Part shown: positions 12,101 to 21,725 of the stretch, one piece after another | Numbering within the stretch: position 1 is the first letter of the stretch | Layout of the letters: each line of letters opens with the position of its first letter | NCBI GenBank assembly: GCA_949317995.1 | Contig: OX439046.1 | Location: 77,726,934-77,790,933 of the forward strand | Direction of reading: 5' to 3' | From: Acholoe squamosa | Taxonomy: Eukaryota > Annelida > Polychaeta > Phyllodocida > Polynoidae | Length of the DNA: 64,000 nucleotides | Translations under genes and position numbers: made by a program | Notes under the pieces: model-generated | Seen by the model: the letters and a program-made list of their open reading frames with translations, nothing else | Told to the model about the DNA's origin: nothing | The model's database searches: none

Positions 12101-13507
12101 TAGGCATGGTGGGGGGGGGGGTTGGTATACAACTGGGTGAATGAGTGATGAATGAGTGGTGTGAATTGATGAGTTAATGGCATGTTTTCAAGTCTCAGAG
12201 TCACGTAGATGTATTGCAAAATCAACTCAATATTTATTAATACTCAAAATTATGCTAGTGTATAGATAATGGCAGTTTTGTGCTCTTTATGATGTTATGA
12301 TGAGGATTCATAAAATGTACAATGGCAATACAAATAATGTTAGCAATGGCACTATGTCATGGATATTATACTTACTGTTTTATCATGTCATTTCAAGAGC
12401 AATACATATCCATGAATGTACACATATGTTTTCGCACAAGTCTCCCAAGAACGACTTAACAACTATACCCTTTTGAATACATTTTTGAGCTTTCAATCAG
12501 CAATGATCTAGGTAAGCTCTTATTCCTAATTTGTATAGTTGATGGCCTATTCCATGTCAGTCCAACCAATCTTCCCGGATGACCATCTCAGATTTTCTTC
12601 TAACTAATATATATGATTGGTCCATGTATCTGAAGTACTCTCCCCAAATATTTTCTCAAAATTCCAAATGGTCTCTGAGTTTTGGCACATGTAGTGGGAG
12701 AGGGGTCAGCCATCGGGAGCAAACCCTGATTTCTGGGCCATTTTCAGAAGCCTGTCATAAGAAAACTGCTATTGTTACAGGTCCTAAATTAATCAGTCAT
12801 GTACTACTAGTTGTAGAGACCAGCAAACAAGCATAAAAACATACCACTTGCGTGGTGTGTTGATGCACTGAGGCTCAGAAAACAGGAAAAATCAATGGGC
12901 TCTCAAGAATTACAATCTTATCTCCAGCAACTTTGTCTTTGGGGAACATATCAAGGTAGATGTGGGGCTTGTATTGGTATGAGAATTTTACCTCAAAACA
13001 ACATACAGCTGTACAGGTGGCGCTGTGCGTGGCCAAAGTCAGCCAATTTAGTCAAATGACCTATATTCAGCAGCAATTAAAGTCATGTGACCCCAAAGTT
13101 ATTGGTCCACAATATTTTTTTCCTAAAAGACCTCATCTTGAGCTTTAATTTGAATGTAGTCGCTAAGGTGTTCCGTATTTCTTTATGGGTGAGAAAAATT
13201 CCTCAAAGTATGGTATTTTACCTATCATTTTAAGCTATTTCCTACCATTTTCTATACAAACAACCTAAAATACAGCAGTTTTGGGTGTTGTAGGTGAGAC
13301 CAACTGTTAGCAGTGTCATATCTATTCATACCATATATATACTCGAAATATAGGATAAGCAATGTACATTGCTGAAAACTCCAAATTATTGGTTCTTCAA
13401 GGTTTGGGAAAAGCCCCCTATGGAAACTCTTTCATACCCTACTACTTCTTCTATTCTAGCTTATGTATATATCAGATCTCTGTTTTCTAGAGAAGAGAAA
13501 GTCAATG
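9111..13507. other. Non-coding stretch with no supported gene
   Basis: No frame here has convincing protein composition or splice borders. It contains a short diverged tandem repeat (10343-10575), a doubled phrase CACTGGACCATGACAC (about 11016 and 11071), a run of G at about 12110-12121, and a palindromic TA/CAT-rich patch near 9400-9500. It may contain further eroded mobile elements that I cannot name. Confidence 0.4.
10343..10575. repeat. Three diverged tandem copies
   Basis: Three imperfect copies share the order GAGGAGAA, TCTCCGGTCA, then GCTGATCTCTTGCTGTC. They start near 10343, 10446 and 10521. The spacing shrinks from about 100 to about 75 bp. Nothing coding is associated with them. 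Confidence 0.5.
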
Positions 13508-13513
13508 AAGGTT
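13508..13513. repeat. Target site duplication of the Polinton, left
   Basis: AAGGTT directly precedes the first base of the left terminal repeat. The same six bases follow the right terminal repeat at 31847-31852. Six-base duplications are the rule for Polinton integrases. Confidence 0.9.
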
Positions 13514-13893
13514 AGTAGTATATACATGCAAACTGAGCGCAATGGATTAGCTACTAACTAGGTCATGACCTACTGGTAGACCGGAAGTGACCTAGTTTCA
13601 ACCAATCAGAGGGCTGGATTTGACAGGAAGTGACGTCATAAGGTCATGACCTAGTTTTTTCGACCAATCAGAGAGCTGGATTCCATTTGACCTAGTGACC
13701 TGACCTAGTTACATAAATTAAAAGAATTGCGCAATACCTAGAGCTGACCTACTTGCAAACCGGAAGTGACCTACTAACCTACTTGCAAAAACGTATGACC
13801 TACGTATGAGGGTGCATTGCGCAATGCTTGTAAGAATTTACACAATGTTCTGATGCAATACTTTTATGGATTTACGCAATACTTATGACTCAT
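13514..13893. repeat. Left terminal inverted repeat of the Polinton
   Basis: Matches the reverse complement of 31453-31846. It is rich in short motifs: repeated TGACCTA words, GGTCATGACC palindromes, two CCAATCAGAG boxes (inverted CCAAT style), one TGACGTCA, and repeated GCGCAAT/TACGCAAT words at the inner end. Homology loosens in the last 80 bp. Confidence 0.92.
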
Positions 13894-13947
13894 GCATTAA
13901 AATAAAACACAACTCATTTATTTCACATAACAGATTATATTTTTTTA

Positions 13948-14820
13948 TTAGACACAATATTTACAGATGAAGACAGATTTTCCATTTCCGGGGCGTGCAC
14001 ATATACTACAAAAACATTTTTTGTGTGTGAATTTACTTGCTTGATACCAGCTTTGGCCAGTAAGACTTGTTTTCCATGTGTTGTGGAAACAATAACTGTT
14101 AAGTTTGGCTATGTTAGATATAGCATGCTCGAACAAAGCCTGGGCCAGGAAGTAAGTTTGACTGTTTTTGGGTCCAGGTAAAAGACCAGATAAAAAACCA
14201 TCCTTAAAGTTTACCTCAAAGGAGAAATGATTTTTCACTCCAGGTATACTTAAGGCATGAAGTTCCAGAGAGACCTGCAGACATGTGAAACAAATAGTTT
14301 TAGCAATAGCAGATACTTCCCGTTTACAATTACACTGACAAAACACTCCTACTATGGGATTACATTCTAACTCTTGGAGAGTAAGAGCAAACTTTCTTAC
14401 ACTTCCTAAAGTGTACCTTGTGTAGTGTCTTGGGCAGCCAGGTTCAGTGTGCAATTGATATACTCCTATACACCAATCATGCATTATCAAGTTAACTTTT
14501 TTCACTCGACAATAGTACATGCAGTTTCTGTAGGCGTCCCAAAAAGCTGAAGAGAAATATTTGTACATTTTAACACTAGTTATACAGTGGTCAACAGTGT
14601 CTGGTTCAGCTCCTCTAAAATAACCAATGTTTTCTGCAGGTATTATTTCCCAAAAGAAATTCTCTGAACATCCACATGCTACAGAACTTATATCATTGTC
14701 AGGTGTTATAGAAGAAGCTTGATTATATGAAGCAACACTTTGTAAAACTGGACGCATGTAATAGTCATAAGGTGGAGTTTCTGTGGTTTGCTCCACAAGC
14801 ATAGCTTCTAAACTTTCCAT
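13948..14820 (-). CDS. Cys-rich protein of the Polinton, unknown
   Basis: A 290-residue protein, the leftmost gene, read toward the left end. It contains many Cys pairs: C-G-C near residue 48, C-Q-C-N-C near 165, C-F-T-C near 180, and a C-terminal C-F-C-S-I-C-A-R-P-G...C-K-Y-C that looks like a zinc ribbon or treble clef. There is no transmembrane segment. It lies downstream of the polymerase gene, behind an 81-bp repeat array. I recognise no family. It could be a nucleic-acid-binding or accessory protein. It is not part of the standard Polinton core set. Confidence 0.65.
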   Translation of the reverse strand: MESLEAMLVEQTTETPPYDYYMRPVLQSVASYNQASSITPDNDISSVACGCSENFFWEIIPAENIGYFRGAEPDTVDHCITSVKMYKYFSSAFWDAYRNCMYYCRVKKVNLIMHDWCIGVYQLHTEPGCPRHYTRYTLGSVRKFALTLQELECNPIVGVFCQCNCKREVSAIAKTICFTCLQVSLELHALSIPGVKNHFSFEVNFKDGFLSGLLPGPKNSQTYFLAQALFEHAISNIAKLNSYCFHNTWKTSLTGQSWYQASKFTHKKCFCSICARPGNGKSVFICKYCV

Positions 14821-15548
14821 GTTAAAATGGTTGCTTAAATCTAACCAGATACTAATAGTCTGGTGAACGTGACGCTATGAGTTAAGAAATCTGGTACCAC
14901 TTTTTTTCTGTTCCAACTTAATTTCTTCAGCGCCGGATTTTTTATTTTTTGTCGTGAACATGTACAGCGTTCACTTTTGTGAAAAGTTTTTTTTTATTTT
15001 TGGGTGATACAGTTCACTTTTCTTACTTTTTATTAGTTTTTTTTCATGATACAGTACACATTTTTTTTATTTGAAAAATGTTCATTTGAACAAAAAATAT
15101 TTTCCAGTTTAACACTGTTTTCTATGGAAAAAAATGTTCATTTGAACAAATGTTCGTTTGAACAATTGTTCAAATGAACATTTTCCAGTTTAACACTGTT
15201 TTCTATGGGAAAAAATGTTCATTTGAACAAATGTTCGTTTGAACAATTGTTCAAATGAACATTTTCCATTTTAACACTGTTTTCTATGGGGAAAAATGTT
15301 CATTTGAACAAATGTTCGTTTGAACAATTGTTCAAATGAACATTTTCCATTTTAACACTGTTTTCTATGGGGAAAAATGTTCATTTGAACAAATGTTCGT
15401 TTGAACAATTTTTCAAATGAACATTTTCCATTTTAACACTGTTTTCTATGAAGGAAATTTGTTCATTTGAACAATTTGTTTAAAACTTTTTTTTCTTTCA
15501 ACGAAATGTACAACTGGAAGTGAAACTAGAAAAAGAAACCATTTTTTT
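14821..15548. promoter_or_regulatory. Intergenic region with repeat array upstream of the Cys-rich gene
   Basis: About 730 bp lie between the end of the polymerase gene and the start of the Cys-rich gene, both on the minus strand. It is T-rich at 14930-15070 and otherwise occupied by the 81-bp repeat array. It should hold the 3' end of the polymerase transcript and the promoter of the Cys-rich gene. No specific promoter element stands out. Confidence 0.4.
15074..15487. repeat. 81-bp tandem repeat of nested palindromes
   Basis: Four full units of exactly 81 bp (phrase GTTTTCTATGG at 15117, 15198, 15279, 15360 and again at 15441) plus partial units on both sides. Each unit holds GTTCATTTGAAC, GTTCGTTTGAAC and GTTCAAATGAAC, which can pair with one another into hairpins, and a constant spacer TTTTAACACTGTTTTCTATGG. 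The units are almost identical, so the array is recent or homogenised. Possible roles include transcription end, protein binding site or replication signal. None is shown. Confidence 0.85.
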
Positions 15549-18500
15549 TTATATAGAAAGGGGTAGGGTGCTTACACCGTCTTCACATACTTGTCTCTTT
15601 ATGTACTGATAGGTTAGACCTTGTTTCCTTTGAGAGTAAGTCGTAACGCTGTGGTTTACTACTTTAAATCCTTTGTTGACTACCGTGACAACATTTTCAC
15701 TGTCCAGTACTTCTTTGTACTTGTCAGTGGTCAGGGGGTTTTGTTTTTGAATTACACCTTTGCAACTCATTTTAACGGGCACATTTACTCCTGTGCCTAT
15801 GTAACATTTGGAGTTCAAGGCAGTCATTTCGTCACCTTCCCACTCCACTTTGAATAACCCGGGGGTTCTCTTGTCAAACGCCAGACGGCTCTTACAACAT
15901 GGTTGAGGCAGCCACAGCTCACCCAATACTTTGGTCTGAACATAGGTCTCTCTGTGGTGACTGTTGTCACATGATTCAGAGGGCAACCATTTGTGACGTT
16001 CTCTGAAGAAAGCTTCACGTTTTTCAGGAATAATTACGTCTTCTATTTTCTCTGCACTTAAAGCAAAGTAAAAACTGTCAGTGTCCATTTCACACATTTC
16101 AAAATCTTTCTCGTCTATGTATTCAAGGAGAAAGTCGTAATAGAAAGCCAACATTTTAAGTTTGGCATATTGGTATACCATGAACCCTATTTGAACTGGG
16201 AGATCGTAGGTGATGGAGGTGGGCAAACAGGACAGTTCTACCGTGTTGTCACTTATGTCTTGCACATCTTGCACTGACCAGTGCATGGCCAAACGTCTTG
16301 CCTTAGAGGGGTGAAGATACTTTGTTTGAACAAAGTTTTGTTTGTTGCATATGGTTTTTCCGTATGAACCATTTCCCAAAAGTTTGTACAGATCTGACAA
16401 AATCTTACAGTCTATATTTTCGTCGCCCTTCCTCCTAGCTTTGGTTACTTCGTCCATGAAGGGTAAAAAAGTCTGTTCTGGAGTGTATTCTACGAGAAGG
16501 TGTACTGTCGTAACTACCAAACCTTTTTCCAGGTACCACTTCAAGAGAGGAGTTCCCAACAAAATTCCCTCTGCGTGGTAGCTGCCTATAAGTTGGCGTT
16601 GCGGTTGTTTTAGCTTACCTGCTGCTTCCAGGTAACGTTTCATATGTTCACCTACGTCTTTTTTTCCTACTAAACAGTTTTTGAAAATAGGTGTCATTTC
16701 ACTGAATTTTTCTTTCAAGTGTTCAGGTGTTTCTATGTCTACCTGGATAAGTCCAAAAGTTGTTCCTTTAGAAACCCCTCTCAGTATTTCATCCTGACTT
16801 TTTCTGCCTTGGCACAACAGTCTTTTAATTTCCCATTCACTTTTTGTTTCTCTGCACAAGTTTTCAGTTTTTTCTTTCAACCACATACACTCATACTTTT
16901 CCTCTACTTGGTAACCTAACGATTGAAGATATAGGGTAGTCAAAATGGTATTTTGGTTTTTTTCTTCTAACCATGCCTTTCCATTGGGGTCTCTCAAAAC
17001 TGATTTAGTAAGGTGACATATGTGACCATGCCAGTAGCACCCGTGAAACTGGTATACTTTTTTTGAAGCTGGATCATATCCGTCCACTTTTATTTTCCTT
17101 GAACCCAATACTACTTCCCCGTAGTTGTATTGGTGTAATATCTTGACTTTGTCTGTCACAGTTTTGTATCGCAACCATTCTGTGGCTGAGTAGCTAATTT
17201 GTTGACTGCAAACAGCTTGAAAATCGTTTTCTTTCCTGCGCACCACATAATAACCTGTGCAGTGCTCTTCACCCATGCACTTGAGGTACAAGCTGTTAGC
17301 ATCTACCCCTACTATGTGTCTGCATACTTTGCTTTGTGACCCGTATTTTTTTTGTCTTATTCTTGTTTCTCCACTTTTGTGATGTCTGTGAAAAATAATA
17401 GAGGGACCCCCTACTAAGTTGCGTCTGAGCAAGGAGTGAACATCCTTTTCTTTCTCACCAAAAAGAATGTAAGGAGTGGCATTAGGTGCAGTGTTGTTGA
17501 AAAGAAACTTCAAGGTTAAACCTGGCAAAGTTAAACCGTCTTTGAACATGTCTACCCCACGATCTATAAAAAATTTTGTGTGCTCGTTTATGGCTAAAAC
17601 AAAGGGTTTAACATCCAGGTTGTTGTAATATATCAAGTAGTCCTTCATAGTTTTCATTTTGTTTTCTTTCCAGACCTTCTTACATTCAAGATAATCTTCT
17701 TTGCTTATTCCACCACCCGACAAAGAACTGTAGAAGCAGTGGCGTGGAGGAAGAGCTTTGTTGTTCAGTTTTCTTATGTTGTCCATCCACTCGTAGGGAA
17801 AAAAACCTTTTTCAGCTTTCCCTTTCAGAAAGGCTTTCAGGTAGTTTGCGTAGGAATAACCTGGTGCCAAATAGTTAAACATGTCAAGGAAAAGAAGATG
17901 GTCTGTGTACACTGCTATGTACTTGTTGCATTTTTTTATGGTTTTCATTTCTGTTTTGTCTGTGTCTATAAAAAAAGAATGAAATTCCTTTTTTATCAAA
18001 TTAATGTCATACTTTCCAGAGTTGAAACCTAGAACAGGGACTCTTTCTCTGTAGGTAAGAAGTTTTTCCTTCACTTCAAGAACATGGGAGATTTTTTTTT
18101 GGGGATTTTTTTTGTTCTTTGCTGGAAAAACTTTGCTAGCTTTATGTTCTAGTTCCTTTTGTTTTTCTTCTAGAGAGTCTAGTTCGTCTAAAACATCTCT
18201 AAAATTCTCTTTCACCTGTTCTCCTATCAACTGCCCCAAGTTGTTTATGTGTTCCAACACATTTTTAACCAAAGGATCGTCGTCCCTGTTGGAATTTCTG
18301 ACAAAACACACTGGTTCTGTATGCCCAGGAAAATCAGAAGCTACACTGGCAGAAAGGGGTATGTGAGTTTTTTCTATCACAGTGTTAGCATTTTCTGGGG
18401 ACGAATTTTCAGGTTGGACGAAATAGCTTTCAAAGTCAAAAACAATTTTATAGGGGTATATTTTTTTCTCAGGTGAACAAACTATTCCCAGTTCCTCTAA

Positions 18501-19691
18501 AACTTGAAAAACTGTTTTGGATGGATTGTATGCTCCACCTTTGTACCTGAAGCTGACTTTGGTGCAATCTTTTTTCACCCCATTGTGTTGTTTCAAAAGG
18601 AAGCTACGAGTGAAAACTTTATGACACTTTTCACAGGGGTACATTTTACCATACAGTCCCATGTTAGTTATTAAACTTACATGGTTTCTGTGTAAGTTCA
18701 AGTTCATGATTTTCTTGGATGAACACATGTTTGACCTTATAATTTTAGGTCGACCCTTTCTTTTACCAAAAGAGGGAAGGTAAAAGATTCTTATGTTAAC
18801 TTCAAACATTTTTTCTAACCTGTCTAAATCTCTTATGTTAACGCCCTCAAAAGTCTCCTTGTTCACCCCTGGATAGGCTTCAAGGAAAAGCTCTTGAGTT
18901 TTTTCTAAAGATTCATACAGGAAGAAAGACAGACATCTAAAGAAACACAAGTTGTCCTTGTAAGCCCTTTTGGTTTTAGGGTCTCTGTGAAAGTGTTGCA
19001 TTCCTCTTTGTCTTAAACCTGGTGGAACAGTTTTCATTTTACCTAAAAGATATTCTCCTCCCGTAGCCCTTATCAGTGTGATGTTGGCGTTCACGTTGCC
19101 TATTACACTCCATTTAGTAGAGGGTCTTTGAGTGTCTTCTTTAATGTTGTTTTCTATTAAATCTAAACACTCTGCAAAGTCTTTGTCGTCCCTTATAAAA
19201 ATGTAAGGGTCTCTATGACTTTCACTGTCATAGAACAAAGACGAGTTGTTGGCAGAAGCATGAAAGTACATAACTTTCTCTTCTTCTTCTTCCTCCTTAG
19301 AGGAAGACAACAACCTTCCAAAAGAGACAGCCACTTTGTAAGCCATAACTTGATTTCTATGAATAGAGGTAAGCGCCTCTATTACCTGTTTGGCTCCCAA
19401 GTCTTTGTTGAAACTTGTCATTCTGACGTTGAAAATGGACTGAAGCTTACCAAGCACAGCCAAACCTGAAGCTATGGACTTGAAGTTGTCACGGTAACTG
19501 CTTTTATGCAAAGAATTTTTTTCTATTTCTTTTGGAAGTTCTAAGCTGTCGGAAAAAGATTCTCTTCTACAAGAATCTGAGTTACATAAAGTTTTTCCAC
19601 TGTTTTCTACAGTTACCAAACGTGGAGGTCTAGGGGTGTTACACATTGGACAGTTGACGGTGTAAAGTTGTTTTACCTTTTTGGGCGGCAT
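15549..19691 (-). CDS. Protein-primed DNA polymerase B (Polinton pPolB)
   Basis: A 1380-residue protein that would copy the element from protein-primed ends. Visible parts in order: an N-terminal C-P-M-C...C-N-S-D-S-C zinc ribbon; D-N-L-C-F-F-R-C (about 250), reminiscent of an OTU-like fold; a C2H2-like finger C-E-K-C...H (about 355); exonuclease motifs V-F-D-F-E-S (about 417), G-F-N-S-G-K-Y-D (about 558) and Y-N-N-L-D (about 692); polymerase A motif D-A-N-S-L-Y (about 798); an inserted H-G-C-Y-W-H-G-H block (about 885); motif B L-L-G-N-G-S-Y-G-K (about 1108); and motif C M-D-T-D-S (about 1205). The length and motif set fit Polinton polymerases. Long tracts before exonuclease I fit a terminal-protein or regulatory region, which is inferred. 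Confidence 0.97.
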   Translation of the reverse strand: MPPKKVKQLYTVNCPMCNTPRPPRLVTVENSGKTLCNSDSCRRESFSDSLELPKEIEKNSLHKSSYRDNFKSIASGLAVLGKLQSIFNVRMTSFNKDLGAKQVIEALTSIHRNQVMAYKVAVSFGRLLSSSKEEEEEEKVMYFHASANNSSLFYDSESHRDPYIFIRDDKDFAECLDLIENNIKEDTQRPSTKWSVIGNVNANITLIRATGGEYLLGKMKTVPPGLRQRGMQHFHRDPKTKRAYKDNLCFFRCLSFFLYESLEKTQELFLEAYPGVNKETFEGVNIRDLDRLEKMFEVNIRIFYLPSFGKRKGRPKIIRSNMCSSKKIMNLNLHRNHVSLITNMGLYGKMYPCEKCHKVFTRSFLLKQHNGVKKDCTKVSFRYKGGAYNPSKTVFQVLEELGIVCSPEKKIYPYKIVFDFESYFVQPENSSPENANTVIEKTHIPLSASVASDFPGHTEPVCFVRNSNRDDDPLVKNVLEHINNLGQLIGEQVKENFRDVLDELDSLEEKQKELEHKASKVFPAKNKKNPQKKISHVLEVKEKLLTYRERVPVLGFNSGKYDINLIKKEFHSFFIDTDKTEMKTIKKCNKYIAVYTDHLLFLDMFNYLAPGYSYANYLKAFLKGKAEKGFFPYEWMDNIRKLNNKALPPRHCFYSSLSGGGISKEDYLECKKVWKENKMKTMKDYLIYYNNLDVKPFVLAINEHTKFFIDRGVDMFKDGLTLPGLTLKFLFNNTAPNATPYILFGEKEKDVHSLLRRNLVGGPSIIFHRHHKSGETRIRQKKYGSQSKVCRHIVGVDANSLYLKCMGEEHCTGYYVVRRKENDFQAVCSQQISYSATEWLRYKTVTDKVKILHQYNYGEVVLGSRKIKVDGYDPASKKVYQFHGCYWHGHICHLTKSVLRDPNGKAWLEEKNQNTILTTLYLQSLGYQVEEKYECMWLKEKTENLCRETKSEWEIKRLLCQGRKSQDEILRGVSKGTTFGLIQVDIETPEHLKEKFSEMTPIFKNCLVGKKDVGEHMKRYLEAAGKLKQPQRQLIGSYHAEGILLGTPLLKWYLEKGLVVTTVHLLVEYTPEQTFLPFMDEVTKARRKGDENIDCKILSDLYKLLGNGSYGKTICNKQNFVQTKYLHPSKARRLAMHWSVQDVQDISDNTVELSCLPTSITYDLPVQIGFMVYQYAKLKMLAFYYDFLLEYIDEKDFEMCEMDTDSFYFALSAEKIEDVIIPEKREAFFRERHKWLPSESCDNSHHRETYVQTKVLGELWLPQPCCKSRLAFDKRTPGLFKVEWEGDEMTALNSKCYIGTGVNVPVKMSCKGVIQKQNPLTTDKYKEVLDSENVVTVVNKGFKVVNHSVTTYSQRKQGLTYQYIKRQVCEDGVSTLPLSI

Positions 19692-19923
19692 TTTTTTTTT
19701 AAGGTTTCTTTTTCTTGTTTCACTTTATGTTCTATATACAAACTTATAACTAAAAACCTAACCTAAGTATACATGGAGTACATATGGAACTTAAACCTAC
19801 GCTGGGCTATGTTGACTGACAACGGAGTACATCTAAATCTAACTACAAATTAGCTGATATACATCATAATGTAAAAGCACTTAACAAGGAGCTGTTGACC
19901 AGACACTATACAAAGTTGACCAC

Positions 19924-21327
19924 TTACCCAGAGTAGAAATCGGTCGTTTCGTCTAGGAAGGGACCAACTCGTGATTTTATGTCCTCCAGAATGAAGGGGG
20001 ACACAGTGTGTCCGCAGTGTGTGGCTGAAGGGGGCATTCTGAAGCTGGAAGACACCGAGGCATTCATTTCCTCCACGTAGCTGGTTGTTCCTATGTGAAC
20101 TTTAGGAGTTCCCTTGTACAAGTTTACCAGGACCATAGCCCGGCCTCCACTGGGGTCGGTGCAGTCTTGGTTCAAGGACAACAAAAGATTATCCACCTTC
20201 CTCTCTCCAAGGGCAGCTAGGCGGTGTAACTCCTTGTACTTTCCTAGGATGCACTCTATCTGGTCCACTAAGTTCCTGAATTCACGCGCCTCTAGGTTCA
20301 AGCACCGCTCGTAAGGTTTGTCCAGGTAGGTTCTCAAGCATACTCCCCTGATGCTAGGTTCCCTGTATATTTCTATGCAGGCGTTGTTATCCCCTTCCGG
20401 ATAAAAAACCTGGTTGGGGGCAGGTGACTTTTCTTGGAAACCAAATCGAGCAGGCCACTTTTTTACCACCAAAGGCACTGACCTAAAGCCCACAAGCTTG
20501 CTGGAAGAACTGGGGACAGTTCCCTCCCCAAACTTTTGCCTGTGTGACTTGTCTTTAGGAGAAGGAACACCTGGGACAGAACCAATTGGCTCGGCACCAT
20601 AGGATGAAGTCGCTGAGGAATCTGAAGCAGGGGTAGAGACAGGGGTTTTCTTGTGGTAGGCGCGCTTCTGTCTTTTTTTCTTAGGCTCCCCTTCTTTCTC
20701 ACTGGAACAGTTTCTTTTTTCCGGCGGGCTTTTAAGAAGCAGCTCCTCTACTGGAACCGGGAGAGAGTACAGAGGAGAAGGGCCGGTTAAATCTATAACC
20801 TCTACCTGCGAATACCCCCCGCGGCGAGCAGGTGAAGGTGTCCCTTGTGTTAAGTCCACCACTTCTATGGGTTTAACTGCCGGTGATGAGGTTGTAAGGT
20901 CTATAACCTTAATTGGACTGACCTGGGGAGAAGGTTCCTCCGGAGTCACGGGTGAGTAAGAGGCGGACGTAGGTGTTTCAGTGGGGGGTTGGTAGTTCAA
21001 AGGTGCCGGGGGATTGATGTATTCCCTGATGTCAAAATCGCCGTCGCCAGCTTCCTGAGGAGAGCGATCCCGGACGCGATCCAGGAAATCAGTGATTTCG
21101 CCATGAAGAGCTGCAAGAGCGGCTTCCTGTTCTCCTGCATCAGGCACTTCAGTTGGAAGCCGAGCAGGAGTTGCAGGTGGTTTATCAGGTGAGGCTGGAG
21201 AGGTAGGAGGAGGGGCGATGCCCGACGCCTTTTCCACTGTCTGTTTAGAAGTAGTAAAAGTTAGTGGAGCCAGTTTTTTAGCTCCTCCTCTCCTGACACT
21301 AAGTCCCGTCTTCATGCGACCAGGCAT
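19924..21327 (-). CDS. Pro/Ser-rich protein with PC4-like C-terminal domain
   Basis: The frame is open to 21396, but the first ATG is at 21327, giving 467 residues starting M-P-G-R-M-K-T-G. The first 250 residues are low complexity (Pro, Ser, Thr, Glu). They contain three repeats of the type I-x-V-[IV]-D-L-T, each preceded by P, and end in a Lys-rich nuclear-localisation-like cluster K-K-K-R-Q-K-R. The C-terminal 150 residues are folded in style. The order A-C-I-E-I-Y-R-E...C-L-N-L-E-A-R-E-F-R-N-L-V-D-Q-I resembles the single-stranded-DNA-binding domain of PC4/Sub1. The I-D-L-T repeats also resemble SUMO-interacting motifs (V/I-D-L-T). Both readings are inference. It sits just upstream of the polymerase, on the same strand. 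Confidence 0.7.
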   Translation of the reverse strand: MPGRMKTGLSVRRGGAKKLAPLTFTTSKQTVEKASGIAPPPTSPASPDKPPATPARLPTEVPDAGEQEAALAALHGEITDFLDRVRDRSPQEAGDGDFDIREYINPPAPLNYQPPTETPTSASYSPVTPEEPSPQVSPIKVIDLTTSSPAVKPIEVVDLTQGTPSPARRGGYSQVEVIDLTGPSPLYSLPVPVEELLLKSPPEKRNCSSEKEGEPKKKRQKRAYHKKTPVSTPASDSSATSSYGAEPIGSVPGVPSPKDKSHRQKFGEGTVPSSSSKLVGFRSVPLVVKKWPARFGFQEKSPAPNQVFYPEGDNNACIEIYREPSIRGVCLRTYLDKPYERCLNLEAREFRNLVDQIECILGKYKELHRLAALGERKVDNLLLSLNQDCTDPSGGRAMVLVNLYKGTPKVHIGTTSYVEEMNASVSSSFRMPPSATHCGHTVSPFILEDIKSRVGPFLDETTDFYSG

Positions 21328-21725
21328 TGTTCTCCTTGAAGATGAAAGGGTGGCAGGGCTGGAAGGTGCAGGAGCAGGACGGCGAACAGCAGACAAACGT
21401 CAGAAAAGGTTTGATGAAGATCGAGCAGCTCAAGTCTACTTTATAGTAACTATCCTGATACGATGCTGGGACGTTCCCTTGTCGTTCAGATAACGTACAA
21501 CCACGTCCATGAGTCGTAGATAACCGTGCTTTTCCATTCATAGTATGTTTTACACTTAGTCAGTGTTGTTTTGGAAAAAAGTAAAAAAGCTTAACTCAAA
21601 TAAAAAACGTGATAACGTTCAGTCAACGTTCAGGGTGAGGCTTGTAAAACGAGTCTTGTTGTTACCGTTCTGTAATTAACGCAGACCATTCGTCATTCAT
21701 CAGAACTAGCTTCTCTCAAGCAGAC
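21328..21725. promoter_or_regulatory. Divergent promoter region of the Polinton
   Basis: A 398-bp gap separates the leftward gene block (Pro/Ser-rich protein, polymerase, Cys-rich protein) from the rightward block (cargo and capsid genes). It contains repeated ACGTTC/AACGTTCAG words (near 21470, 21610 and 21620) and CGTTC words on both strands. The positions suggest a shared control region for early and late gene sets. No TATA box is obvious. Confidence 0.5.

Noticed and set aside
15074-15487. CRISPR-like array
   Set aside because: Units are contiguous 81-bp tandem copies with no variable spacers, and the setting is eukaryotic.
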